Shown in pieces: positions 17,363-26,518 of a DNA stretch of 64,000 nucleotides. The number at the start of each line of letters is the position of its first letter. The stretch's first letter is position 1. A model generated the notes under the pieces. The model was not told where the DNA came from and did no database searches. It saw nothing but the letters and a program-made list of their open reading frames with translations. The position numbers and the translations under genes are program-made. The stretch is from assembly GCA_963755695.1 (NCBI GenBank), contig CAVWLB010000010.1, positions 682,001 to 746,000 on the forward strand. The letters run 5' to 3'. Origin of the DNA: QHWT01 sp963755695 (GTDB taxonomy: Bacteria > Acidobacteriota > Vicinamibacteria > Vicinamibacterales > 2-12-FULL-66-21).

Positions 17363-20014
17363 ATGAACACACCACCCCCCGGCGAGCGGAATACCCCGCC
17401 GGAACTGGGTCACACCACCGCTGCAGGCGTGGGCGGGGCATCGTCGGTCCAGGTCGGACCGTATCGTCTGCTGGAGCGGGTCGGCGCGGGCGGGATGGGC
17501 GAGGTGTGGTTGGCGGAACAGCGCCAGCCGGTCCGCCGTCAAGTGGCGCTCAAGGTCATCAAAGCCGGGATGGACACGCGGGAGGTCATTGCCCGCTTCG
17601 AGGCCGAGCGCCAGGCGCTGGCGTTGATGAACCACCCGAACATCGCCGGTGTCTACGACGCAGGGGCGACGCCCGACGGCCGCCCCTATTTCGCCATGGA
17701 GTACGTCCATGGGATTCCGATCACGGAGTACTGCGACAAGCAGCGGCTCAGTATTCGGGAACGGCTCGAGCTATTCGTGGATGTCTGCGCGGCCGTCCAG
17801 CACGCCCACCAGAAGGGAATCATCCACAGGGACATCAAGCCTTCGAACGTCCTCGTCACGACCCAGGACGAGAAGCACACTCCAAAGATCATCGACTTCG
17901 GCGTTGCCAAGGCCACGTCGCAGCGTCTCACGGAACGCACCGTCTTCACCGAACTGGGTCAGCTCATCGGCACGCCGGAGTACATGAGTCCCGAGCAGGC
18001 CGAGATGACCAATCTCGACATCGACACCCGCACGGACGTCTACTCGCTCGGTGTCCTCCTCTACGAACTTCTCGCGGGCGTCCGGCCCTTCGATTCCAAA
18101 GAGCTTCGTCGCGCGGGTCTCGCGGAAATCCAGCGGACACTCCGCGAAGACGAGCCGCCCAGGCCCAGTAGTCGAATCGGTAGCCTCGGGGCCGCATCCA
18201 CGAGTTCGGCGACCAACCGGCGCGCGGATCTTCGAAGCCTGACGAGGGCGCTCGAAGGCGACCTCGACTGGATCACGATGAAGGCCCTCGAGAAGGATCG
18301 GGTGCGGAGGTATGCCACCGCGCACGCGCTGGCGCTCGATGTCGAACGCCATCTCAGCGGCGAAGCCGTGCTCGCCGGGCCCCCCAGCGGACTCTATCGC
18401 GCGAGAAAGCTGTTTAGGCGACATCGGGGCACGTTCCTCTCCGCAGGAGCCGTCGTCCTGGCTCTTGTGGTCGGGATCATTGGCACGTCGTGGGCGTTGC
18501 TGCAGACGAGGCGCGCCGAGCGTCAGGCGGCCGCGAACGCAGTTGAGGCTCGCCGTCAGACAGCCATCGCGGAGACGGTGAACGCGTTTCTCAACCAGGA
18601 TCTCCTCGCTGCCGTGGCTCCGTCGGCCAGGCGGGGACAGGGCAAGGACGTCAGCATGCGCGAGGTACTCGACGTGGCGGCGGAGCGCATCGATCAAGCC
18701 TCGAAGGACGGTGGACGATTCGCGGGCGAGCCGCTGGTCGAGGCCGCTATACGAACGACATTGGGCGCCACGTACCGCGAGCTTGGAGAGTATGCCGCGG
18801 CCGAACGTCAACTGCGCCGTGGGCTCGAACTTCGCCGCGCCGCACTGGGAAGCAAAAACCAGTCAACCGTATGGCTGATGAACCAGCTCGCGTTGCTCTA
18901 CTGGCGTCAGGGTCGTCTGAACGAGGCCGAGCCGCTCTCCCGCGAGGCCTATGACGTCGGCCTGCAGCTTCTTGGACCGAACCATCCTGATGTACTGGCG
19001 TACGAGATGAATCTGGCGAACTTGTTCAGGGCGAAGGGACGCTACACGGAGGCGGAGCCGCTGTACGAGCGCAATCTCGAAGCAAAGCTGCGCGTGCTCG
19101 GCGCCGAGCATGCCGCGACTCTCGACACGATGGGGAACTTCGCCAATTGCCTCCAGGAGACGGGTCGGTTCGAGAAGGCAGAATCCCTTCATCGCCGAGC
19201 CCTCGACATCAGGCGGCGTCTGCAGGGTGAGAAGGCGCCATCGACCGTGTCGGAGATGAACAACCTGGCCAACGATATCGCCTCCTTGGGCCGTTTCGAA
19301 GAGGCAAAGACGCTGATGGAGCGGACCCTGCAGCTGAAGATCGAACTCTACGGAGAGGCTCACCCGAGCACGCTCAACAGCGTCAGCAATCTGGCGGATC
19401 TCGAGGACGACTTGGGGCATCCCGTGAACGCGGAAGCGTTGCACCGACGCGCGCTCGACGGCCGCATGCGCGCGCTCGGTGCGACCCACGAGCGTACCCT
19501 CCAATCCAGTGAGCGTCTGGCGAACACCCTGTCGACGATGAATCGTTTTGCCGACGCTGAGCGCCTCGCGGCGACTGCCGCAGCCCAAGCGACCGAGAGC
19601 CTCGGAGAACGGCGAGTGACCACCCTCGCGGCCCAGGACACCCGTGGCCTGGCGCTGATCGGTCTCCGTCGGGCCGATGAAGCGGAGCCGATCTTGCGGC
19701 GGCAACTGACAATCCTTGCCGAGAAAAAGAAGATGGGAGAAGACGCCGGCGAGGGCGACGAATTGTCGGCCAGGCTGCGTGTTCACCTGGGCATGGCGCT
19801 CGCCTCGCTGGGCCGGCGCTCCGAGGCAGAGGCGTTGCTGGTCGAAGCCATCCCGCAACTCCCTCCGAAGACCGCCGACACCACCCGCGCGGTGCGGTTT
19901 CTCGTCGGCTTCTACGACAATTGGAACCGTTCACAACCTGACGCGGCTCGTTCCGCCCGAGCCTCCGAGTGGCGGCGGCGCCTCGAATCGCCCTCTGGGT
20001 CCACCGGCCGCTAG
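17363..20014 (+). CDS. Membrane Ser/Thr protein kinase with TPR sensor domain
   Basis: 883 residues. The Hanks-type kinase domain covers about 34-300: glycine loop VGAGGMGEVWL, ATP-binding Lys64 in VALKVI, catalytic HRDIKPSN (Asp157), metal-binding DFG (Asp178) and activation segment GTPEYMSPEQ. A single membrane helix follows (about 357-380, FLSAGAVVLALVVGIIGTSW). The outside part (about 395-860) is a chain of kinesin-light-chain-type TPR repeats (for example LNEAEPLSREAYDVGLQLLG). This architecture is common in Acidobacteriota and Planctomycetota and presumably senses an envelope protein. All catalytic residues are present. Confidence 0.93.
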   Translation: MNTPPPGERNTPPELGHTTAAGVGGASSVQVGPYRLLERVGAGGMGEVWLAEQRQPVRRQVALKVIKAGMDTREVIARFEAERQALALMNHPNIAGVYDAGATPDGRPYFAMEYVHGIPITEYCDKQRLSIRERLELFVDVCAAVQHAHQKGIIHRDIKPSNVLVTTQDEKHTPKIIDFGVAKATSQRLTERTVFTELGQLIGTPEYMSPEQAEMTNLDIDTRTDVYSLGVLLYELLAGVRPFDSKELRRAGLAEIQRTLREDEPPRPSSRIGSLGAASTSSATNRRADLRSLTRALEGDLDWITMKALEKDRVRRYATAHALALDVERHLSGEAVLAGPPSGLYRARKLFRRHRGTFLSAGAVVLALVVGIIGTSWALLQTRRAERQAAANAVEARRQTAIAETVNAFLNQDLLAAVAPSARRGQGKDVSMREVLDVAAERIDQASKDGGRFAGEPLVEAAIRTTLGATYRELGEYAAAERQLRRGLELRRAALGSKNQSTVWLMNQLALLYWRQGRLNEAEPLSREAYDVGLQLLGPNHPDVLAYEMNLANLFRAKGRYTEAEPLYERNLEAKLRVLGAEHAATLDTMGNFANCLQETGRFEKAESLHRRALDIRRRLQGEKAPSTVSEMNNLANDIASLGRFEEAKTLMERTLQLKIELYGEAHPSTLNSVSNLADLEDDLGHPVNAEALHRRALDGRMRALGATHERTLQSSERLANTLSTMNRFADAERLAATAAAQATESLGERRVTTLAAQDTRGLALIGLRRADEAEPILRRQLTILAEKKKMGEDAGEGDELSARLRVHLGMALASLGRRSEAEALLVEAIPQLPPKTADTTRAVRFLVGFYDNWNRSQPDAARSARASEWRRRLESPSGSTGR

Positions 20015-20200
20015 AGCGCTGGCCAGGTGGAGAAACTGAGCAGCCGCCGTTCGGAACGAGGCGCATTACCGGTTCTCGCGCTAAGTATGGATCGCGAGCG
20101 AAACACCATCGGGCGAGCGCCGGATTCGCTCGTTTGCACCGTACATGGCGTTAAGCCGCGTGTCCCGGCTCGATTGATACGTCGCCAGCGCTTGCCGAGG

Positions 20201-22846
20201 TTACTCCTGGCGAAGCAGGTTGACAGGGTCGATCCTGATGGCTCGCCGCGCGGGAATCCACGTCGCCAGCAGGGACAGCAGACCCAGTGCAGCGACGACA
20301 CCAGCGTACGTCGCGGCGTCGTGGGGCCTCACCTCGAACAGCATCCCGCCGACGAGTCGCGTCGCCGCAACGGCGCCGAGCACGCCGGCGGCCATCCCCG
20401 TCACCGTCAGCTTCAGGCCGCGACGCAGCAGCAGCCAGAGCACGCTGCCCCCTGACGCACCAAGCGCCATGCGCACGCCGATCTCCTTCGCACGCTGACC
20501 GACGACGTAGGCCATCACGCCGTACACACCCGCCATCGCAAGGCACAGCGCGATGCCGGCAAAGAGACTCAACAGCCAGGCACGAAACTTAGGTGTCGCC
20601 ACGTGCTCCGACAACAGCGCGTCCATCGTGCTGACTCGAACGGACACCTCGGGCGAACGCTCGCGCGCCTTGCGCTCGACGGATTGGCCAAGCGCGGCTG
20701 GAGCGACCGCGGCTCTGACGATCACATAGAGGGTTGCGGAGTTGTAGGAGTGTTGCTGGTAGGGCATGAAGAGTTCCGGCTGCGGTTCGCGCCCCGGCCC
20801 GTACTGCCGTATGTCGCCGGCCACGCCGACGATCGTCATCGGCTCGAGCGAATCAAATCCGTCGACGATCACGCGACCGATGGGATCGCGCCCACGAAAC
20901 GCCGCCCGCGCCAGCGATTCGTTGATGATCGCGACCTGCGGGCGGCCGCGCCTGTCGTCGTCGTGAAAGTCGCGTCCCTGCCGGATCGGGATGCCCAATG
21001 CCGCGAATGTGCCCGGCGCAATCACGTTCATGACGGCGGGACGCGCCGCGCTCAACGGCGACTCCTTCGGCATTCGATCGAGCCAGTACCCACTTTCCGA
21101 CCCGACGCGCCCGGGCGGTGCCATCATCGCGCCCGCGGCGAGGACACCCGGCAGCCGCCTGACATCCCCGAGCAGCCCCTGGAAGAACGCGCGGCTGTCG
21201 CTCCAGTCGTCAGCGCGTGGTGCCGCGGTCGCCTCCATCACGAGCACGTTGTGCGAATCGAATCCCAGCGGGGATCGCTGGAGCGCCACGAGGCTTCTGA
21301 CGAGGAGCGCGCCGGTGACGACGAGAACGAGTGCCAGCGCCATCTCCGCAACGACGAGACCTTCGCGTGTTCGGCTGCTGCGGCCGCCAGCCACACGTCC
21401 AGCGCTGTGGCGGAGCGGCCCGCTCACGTCGATGCGGGCGGCCTGCAGCGCGGGTGGCAATCCGAACAGGATGCTGACGAGCACGCAGAGCGCCAACGTG
21501 AAGAGGAGCACCGTGCCATTCACGCCGACCTCGTCGAGACGCGGCACATCGGGCGGCGACAGCGCCACCAGCGTTCCGGTGCCCCAGATCGCAATCAGCA
21601 CGCCGATCCCGCCGGCCACGAACGCCTGGACCAGGGCCTCGACCAGCAGCTGCCTGACAATCCGCGAGCGGGTCGCGCCCAGCGCGGCGCGAACCGCAAT
21701 TTCCGGCGTGCGTGCCGTTGCCCTGGCTAGCAGCAGGGTGGCCATGGTCGCGCAGGCAATCAGCAGGACAAGAGTGACGGCGCCGAGCAACAGGTACAAC
21801 ATCGACTTGACATCGCCAACCAGCTCGCGCTGAAGTGGCGTCACCAGAACGCGCACGTTCTTGTTCGTGTCGGGATAGAGCCCCTCGAGCCGGGCTGAAA
21901 TGGCCGTCATCTCGCTCTGCGCCTGCTCTAAGCGCCGCCCGGCTTGCAACCGCCCAATTGCCAGGAAGTTATTGCCCCGCCGCTGTTTGGGCGCGTCGCC
22001 CGCGAGCGGGTCACGGGGCAGCCAGATGTCCGTATCCGCTGGGAAGACGAACGCCGCCGGCAGGACGCCGACAATAGGCACCGATTGATCGGCGACGCGG
22101 AGCGTCCGCCCCAGCGCGCGGGCGGGATCGCCGAACTGCCGGCGCGCATAGCGATCGCTCGTCACCGCGGCCAGCGCGTTCCCCGCGCGCGCATCGTCGG
22201 TGCCCAACGGCCGCCCTGCAGAAGGTTGCACGCCAAGCACGCGAAAGAACTCCGGCGTGACGCGGCTGACGACGGCGTACTCCGCTACAGAGCCGCTCAT
22301 GACCGGCCCGCGACCCGTTGTGTAGCACGCCATCGAATCAAAGGACCGGCTTTCGCTCTGCCAGTCGAGGAAATCCGGCAGCGAGACCTGTCTCGTCCGT
22401 TCACCGCTCGTGTTGCCCCCGGTCGAAAGGTATGTCAGCGTGACGATTCGATCCGGATTGGGGTAGGGCAGCGGGTTGAGGAGGACCGCGTGCACGACGG
22501 TGAAGACGGCCGTATTCGCGCCGATGCCGAGCGCCATGACGAGGATGCCGAGGACGGTGGCGCCACGCGTCCTGCGCAGCGTCCGCATGGCGTAGCGCGC
22601 ATCCTGAAGAGTGGTCTCGATCAGCGGAATGCCGCGGCGATCGCGATACGCTTCCTTCACCGACTCCGCGCCACCAAACCTGACCAGCGCCTCGCGGCGC
22701 GCGTCGTCGGGCGCCATGCCGGCGCGCAGGTTCTCGTCAATCTGTAGTTGGAGGTGGCTCTCGAGTTCGTCGCTCAGTTCGCGCTCGCGTCGCGCGGTGT
22801 CGAAGAGACCGATCAAGCGGATCACCGCAGCGCGAATTTGCCTCAT
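20201..22846 (-). CDS. ADOP-type ABC transporter permease (MacB/FtsX-like)
   Basis: 881 residues with the duplicated FtsX layout: an N-terminal cytoplasmic segment with the RRERELSDELESHLQLQIDE motif, a first helix after YAMRTLRRTRGATVLGILV, a large MacB-type periplasmic domain, a helix bundle near the middle, a second periplasmic domain and a C-terminal bundle (ALGLLSLLATWIPARRAIRI, then DPVNLLRQE). The combination with a PadR gene directly upstream defines the 'Acidobacterial duplicated orphan permease' group, which usually lacks an adjacent ATPase, as here. It is probably involved in efflux or lipoprotein-type mechanotransmission. Its start overlaps the padR stop by four bases. Confidence 0.92.
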   Translation of the reverse strand: MRQIRAAVIRLIGLFDTARRERELSDELESHLQLQIDENLRAGMAPDDARREALVRFGGAESVKEAYRDRRGIPLIETTLQDARYAMRTLRRTRGATVLGILVMALGIGANTAVFTVVHAVLLNPLPYPNPDRIVTLTYLSTGGNTSGERTRQVSLPDFLDWQSESRSFDSMACYTTGRGPVMSGSVAEYAVVSRVTPEFFRVLGVQPSAGRPLGTDDARAGNALAAVTSDRYARRQFGDPARALGRTLRVADQSVPIVGVLPAAFVFPADTDIWLPRDPLAGDAPKQRRGNNFLAIGRLQAGRRLEQAQSEMTAISARLEGLYPDTNKNVRVLVTPLQRELVGDVKSMLYLLLGAVTLVLLIACATMATLLLARATARTPEIAVRAALGATRSRIVRQLLVEALVQAFVAGGIGVLIAIWGTGTLVALSPPDVPRLDEVGVNGTVLLFTLALCVLVSILFGLPPALQAARIDVSGPLRHSAGRVAGGRSSRTREGLVVAEMALALVLVVTGALLVRSLVALQRSPLGFDSHNVLVMEATAAPRADDWSDSRAFFQGLLGDVRRLPGVLAAGAMMAPPGRVGSESGYWLDRMPKESPLSAARPAVMNVIAPGTFAALGIPIRQGRDFHDDDRRGRPQVAIINESLARAAFRGRDPIGRVIVDGFDSLEPMTIVGVAGDIRQYGPGREPQPELFMPYQQHSYNSATLYVIVRAAVAPAALGQSVERKARERSPEVSVRVSTMDALLSEHVATPKFRAWLLSLFAGIALCLAMAGVYGVMAYVVGQRAKEIGVRMALGASGGSVLWLLLRRGLKLTVTGMAAGVLGAVAATRLVGGMLFEVRPHDAATYAGVVAALGLLSLLATWIPARRAIRIDPVNLLRQE

Positions 22847-23184
22847 GAGGACTCACCCGGCGTGAGAAACCGCGCGACGATCGCGGTCGTCTGCTCCCAA
22901 TTCCGACAGGCGGTCTCGACCTGCTTTCGCCCGGCGCGCGTCAACTTGTAGAACTTCGCCTTGCGATTGTTGTCGGACACGCCCCATTCCGAGGCGATGT
23001 AGCCCTCCTGCTCGAGTTTCAGGAGCGAGGCGTACAACGTTCCATAATTCACGTGCAGATGGTGACCGCTCGTCTGCTCGATCCGCCTCGCGATGCCATA
23101 CCCGTGCAGCGGTCCGAGTGATTCGAGCGTCTTCAGGATCATCAGCGCGAGCGTGCCCTGCCAGATATCAGCCTTGTCGCTCAT
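22843..23184 (-). CDS. PadR-family transcriptional regulator
   Basis: 113 residues, a winged-helix repressor of the PadR family (QGTLALMILKTLESLGPLHG, GYGIARRIEQTSGHHLHVNY, then GTLYASLLKLEQEGYIASEW). It is translationally coupled (ATGA) to the ADOP permease that it presumably controls. The perfect repeat TATGG-N5-CCATA covers its own start codon and is a candidate autoregulatory operator. Confidence 0.93.
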   Translation of the reverse strand: MSDKADIWQGTLALMILKTLESLGPLHGYGIARRIEQTSGHHLHVNYGTLYASLLKLEQEGYIASEWGVSDNNRKAKFYKLTRAGRKQVETACRNWEQTTAIVARFLTPGESS

Positions 23185-23198
23185 ATGGCGTTACCATA
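23184..23198 (-). promoter_or_regulatory. Inverted repeat at the padR start, candidate PadR operator
   Basis: TATGG CGTTA CCATA is a perfect 5+5 repeat with a 5-base spacer. It overlaps the padR ATG, a position suited to autorepression. Binding is inferred. Confidence 0.4.
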
Positions 23199-23683
23199 GA
23201 AGTCTACTGCAGCTCCATTGGGGAAGCCATATGTAGGACCGACGGCGGTCCCCCCGACCCTCCCGGTCTGCGCCGCCCGGCAAGACACCGATCAGATCAC
23301 TGGTCGTGCATTGGCGATTAGTCCTGAGTTGGCGCCGCCTGAGTAAGAAGGCGCCGCTGACAATAATTGCGGAGCACAGACGCCGCGACTCAGTCCGCGC
23401 CGGCGTATCGGTCCACACTGGCGACTTGTGAGGAGTGATCGCCGCGGACGCACGGGACGCTGGCGGCAGACCTCGTCGGCGTTATCTCGCTGAATTCTCT
23501 AACGGCTGCAGCAAAGGCCATCCGCCGATCGAATTCGTTCAACGCTCTACGACCTTCCGCCAGTTTCGCGCTATGCTGCGGACTTCGGAGGGGTCGGCGG
23601 GATATCCTGGTCGGTCTCCTGTCCGTTAGATGGACTCGTATACCGAACTCCTGCGAATGAGCATGTGTCTCGGAGAGTCGGAC
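23199..23683. other. Intergenic region between divergent genes
   Basis: About 480 bases without a recognisable gene. It must hold the padR-ADOP promoter and that of the cupin gene. Confidence 0.4.
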
Positions 23684-24379
23684 ATGGTCAGAACTCCATT
23701 CGTCGGGGGACTCGTACTGTTCCTAGTCGCCTTTCACATCGTGCCCATCGGCAACCTGTGGACTCAGGTGCCCGCCACCGCCGGACACGAGCACTTGACC
23801 GAAGTGGCCTGCGTGGACGTGCCGCCGGGCCAGAAGCGACCGGAGTTTGGCTGCTTCAACGTCGGCACGGTAACCGGACTTCATTTCAGTCAAGCGTCCG
23901 TCTACTGGCATTTGCGCGCGTTTCCAAGCAGGACGGCTGCGGAGGCGGCCAAGAGTGCGACTGGAATCGTGGTGGAGGAAGACGGGCGAGTGTGGCTCTC
24001 AGAATTCGGGGACCGAAACAGGGCGCCGAGGGGTGGTGAATCCATCGCTGTCGTCGGGCCTCTGCAGCTTCCCGCAGCAAAGAGCTACGCTGCGGTTCTC
24101 TCTTACGCTGTCATGCGGCCCGGCGACAATTCCAGAGTGCATACCCACCCGGGCCCCGAAGGCTGGTACGTGCTGGCGGGAGAGCAGTGTCTGGAGACTC
24201 CGGCTGGCGCGAACAGGGCGCGGGCCGGAGGAACCATGACGGTGCAATCGAATACTCCAATGGAACTGAACGTCACTGGTAACACGCTCCGGCGTGCGTT
24301 CGCCCTGGTCATCCATGATTCGGCTCAGCAGAGGGGCATACCGTCTGACTGGAAACCGTCCGGAGCCTGTAGTCAGTAA
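23684..24379 (+). CDS. Exported cupin-domain protein
   Basis: 231 residues starting at MVRTPFVGGLVLFLVAFHIV, a signal peptide or anchor, with CGGAGAG upstream. The C-terminal half is a cupin barrel with metal-type ligands: MRPGDNSRVHTHPGPEGWYV carries two His and a Glu, followed by LAGEQCLETPAG. The first half (ACVDVPPGQKRPEFGCFNVG) repeats a cupin-like strand pattern. The substrate is unknown; it may bind metal or a small ligand in the periplasm. A longer start at 23630 is possible but adds a second N-terminal segment before the hydrophobic core. Confidence 0.7.
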   Translation: MVRTPFVGGLVLFLVAFHIVPIGNLWTQVPATAGHEHLTEVACVDVPPGQKRPEFGCFNVGTVTGLHFSQASVYWHLRAFPSRTAAEAAKSATGIVVEEDGRVWLSEFGDRNRAPRGGESIAVVGPLQLPAAKSYAAVLSYAVMRPGDNSRVHTHPGPEGWYVLAGEQCLETPAGANRARAGGTMTVQSNTPMELNVTGNTLRRAFALVIHDSAQQRGIPSDWKPSGACSQ

Positions 24380-24520
24380 CGATAAGCCTCGCCTTTGCGG
24401 CTCCCCGCTTGTGCGACACGTTCAGCAGGTACGCGGGTGAGCTTCTTCGGTGCGATGATCGCGCGATCGGCGTTTGGAACCGTCACGTCTGGATGTAAGC
24501 GTAGGCGGCGCTGCAATCGC

Positions 24521-25489
24521 TCACGAGCGGATTGCGCTCAGGTCCTCGCCGAAGCGGATCAGACGATGGTCGTTGACCGCTTCGACAATTCGATACCAAT
24601 CCTCATTGACCGAGCCGGGGTACCGAGCGCCCAGAATCGAGCCGGCAACGGACGCGACGGAATCACTGTCTCCTCCAATGTTCGCCGCAAGAAGAATCGC
24701 CAACTCCGCTGACTCCATGAGCGTCGCGAGCGCAAGCGCGAGCGGCACGATCGTCAAGGGATGCGTCGGAGCGTACCGGTGCGCCACGTCGTCTGCATTG
24801 ATGTCTGGCAATCGGCCCAAGTCGTCATGGACGGAGCCAATGGCTCTCGCGAACATGCTGTCCCGCGACCCCGAACGTTTCTGCTCGGCTCTTTCGCCCG
24901 CAATTTGCGCAAACCTCACGATCTCGCCGGGGGCCGCGCCATCGATGGCGGCAGTTACCGCAGCTGCGGTGGCCGCGGCCGCCGCGAGCGCCAATGGGCC
25001 TCCGTGGGTCGAGATCGATGCTTGGTACACCCCTTCGACGATGTCATCGAGGCGGTCCGAGCGGTACAGAATGCCGACTGGTGCAACGCGTATGGCAGCG
25101 CCACACCCGTCGTGATTGAGCGTGACTCGTGTCGCGTCCCCTGCCTCGTGGAATTCCCAAAGCGACTTCACGCTGGGATGAACACTTTTCTTGCACGTGA
25201 GCAACTCGTGGCCGACGCTGGCATGTCTGACTTCGCCGTCGCGCAAGACCGCCCGAGCCACTGCGATTGTTCGCTCCGTGTCGTCGGTGGTTTCACCGAA
25301 CAGCCACTGGTGTTTCCGGTTCCTCGCGTACCGCGGAATGACCGTCCCCGGGCGACCTTCGAATCCGTGAACTCCGCGAGGGTACCAGTGGGCAATGCCA
25401 TTGCGAGACAGGTTCTCCGTTTGCTTGCCAATGGCGTCTCCAGTGGCCAACCCCTTGAGCGATGCGAGAACTCGACTCTTCTCCGTCAC
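24521..25489 (-). CDS. ADP-ribosylglycohydrolase family protein
   Basis: 322 residues from a GTG start with GAGGCGG upstream. The fold and di-magnesium site of the DraG/ARH family are visible: LKGLATGDAIGK near the N-terminus, TTDDTERT (metal ligands) around residue 67, and IGGDSDSVASVAGSILG near the C-terminus. Such enzymes remove ADP-ribose from Arg or other acceptors. The gene lies 36 bases downstream of an AAC(3)-like gene on the same strand, so the two are probably co-transcribed. The acceptor could be a protein, nucleic acid or small molecule. Confidence 0.88.
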   Translation of the reverse strand: MTEKSRVLASLKGLATGDAIGKQTENLSRNGIAHWYPRGVHGFEGRPGTVIPRYARNRKHQWLFGETTDDTERTIAVARAVLRDGEVRHASVGHELLTCKKSVHPSVKSLWEFHEAGDATRVTLNHDGCGAAIRVAPVGILYRSDRLDDIVEGVYQASISTHGGPLALAAAAATAAAVTAAIDGAAPGEIVRFAQIAGERAEQKRSGSRDSMFARAIGSVHDDLGRLPDINADDVAHRYAPTHPLTIVPLALALATLMESAELAILLAANIGGDSDSVASVAGSILGARYPGSVNEDWYRIVEAVNDHRLIRFGEDLSAIRS

Positions 25490-25525
25490 CAGATGATCAC
25501 CGCCTCAGACACGCTGTTGAAGACT

Positions 25526-26356
25526 TCAGGCATCCAATAACGCCATTGCGGCGCCGGGGTCGGTCGCCATCGCCGTCATGACGGGCAGAGCGAATTCAAG
25601 AAGGCCGCGCGACTCCAGAAGAAAAGCGCGAGCATCTCCAACCCGATTCCCTGAATTGTCGATTCGCCGCAGATACGTGTCCACAAGGCGAGCAAAGAAA
25701 CGGTCCGGCCAATTGGGATGGGCTCCCGCACCCGAACTGTCGAATTCCTCCGCCTCTCTCCACACGCGTGCGCCGTTCTCGTCGACCGGTACTTTGAACC
25801 TCACTACTCGTTTACCGGGAATATCGACGATGTGCTCGACGTAGTGAAGAAACGTCACGTTGTCGTGATCGCACCCAAGCAACAGAATCTTGCCATCGAG
25901 GTTCACGAACCGATCGAGCACCGATCCACGGCCGAAGGCGTAGTTCCAGGGTTGGTTCGAGATGAGGTCGCTGGCGCGCCCTCCCCATGCCACAAACCGC
26001 GTCACGTGCTGGTTCACCCTGGAGCCAGGATATGTCCGCAGGAATTCCACTAATGTGCCGTTCTGGCGCTGGGCCCTTGCCGTGAACGGATCGAATACCG
26101 GTAGTTTTTCTAACAGCTCGCGTTCCTGATCCTCTGTGAGACGGCCTCGCCCAACCTCATCGACGTACGCCGGACAACTCGCGTACATGATCAGGGTGCC
26201 CTGAGATGACACAGCGTCCTTGAGTGCCAGATGGATCTGGTCAGGTCCGCCGGCAATCGCACCGACGGCTCGGACCGAAGCGTGCAGCATGACCGTATCA
26301 CCGGTGGCGACACCCAACGCGCGAAAGCCATCTGCCAGTTCCCGCCTGGAATACAT
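25526..26356 (-). CDS. Aminoglycoside N3-acetyltransferase-like protein, AAC(3) family
   Basis: 276 residues from the ATG at 26356 (MYSRRELADGF); an upstream ATG at 26374 adds six residues. Family features are LGVATGDTVMLHASVRAVG, the GGPDQIHLALKDAV helix, the acceptor-domain motif DPFTARAQRQNGTLVEFLRT and the CoA-binding LGCDHDNVTFLHYVEH with the conserved His. Canonical enzymes acetylate the 3-amino group of 2-deoxystreptamine drugs; environmental homologues may act on other amines. It is intact, so intrinsic resistance is possible but cannot be read from sequence. Confidence 0.82.
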   Translation of the reverse strand: MYSRRELADGFRALGVATGDTVMLHASVRAVGAIAGGPDQIHLALKDAVSSQGTLIMYASCPAYVDEVGRGRLTEDQERELLEKLPVFDPFTARAQRQNGTLVEFLRTYPGSRVNQHVTRFVAWGGRASDLISNQPWNYAFGRGSVLDRFVNLDGKILLLGCDHDNVTFLHYVEHIVDIPGKRVVRFKVPVDENGARVWREAEEFDSSGAGAHPNWPDRFFARLVDTYLRRIDNSGNRVGDARAFLLESRGLLEFALPVMTAMATDPGAAMALLDA

Positions 26357-26518
26357 CAGCGAGATTGTAGCCATAGACAAACCGGCGAACGGCATCTCTG
26401 GAAGCAAGTCGACGAGCAGCCTGCCCAGTCGCTGCTGTGCCGTATCGGCAATCGCAATCACCCGCGCGGGTTGCGCCGACGGGCGAGCGCCAGCCCAACG
26501 CTCGGTGGGTGTTGGTCC

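Noticed and set aside
17320..18171. A 283-codon frame overlapping the kinase gene
   Set aside because: Same-strand shifted shadow rich in Arg/His/Gly; the kinase motifs are in the other frame.
20603..21730. A 375-codon plus-strand frame inside the ADOP permease gene
   Set aside because: Antisense shadow: Arg/His-rich, while the opposite strand has a complete, recognisable permease.
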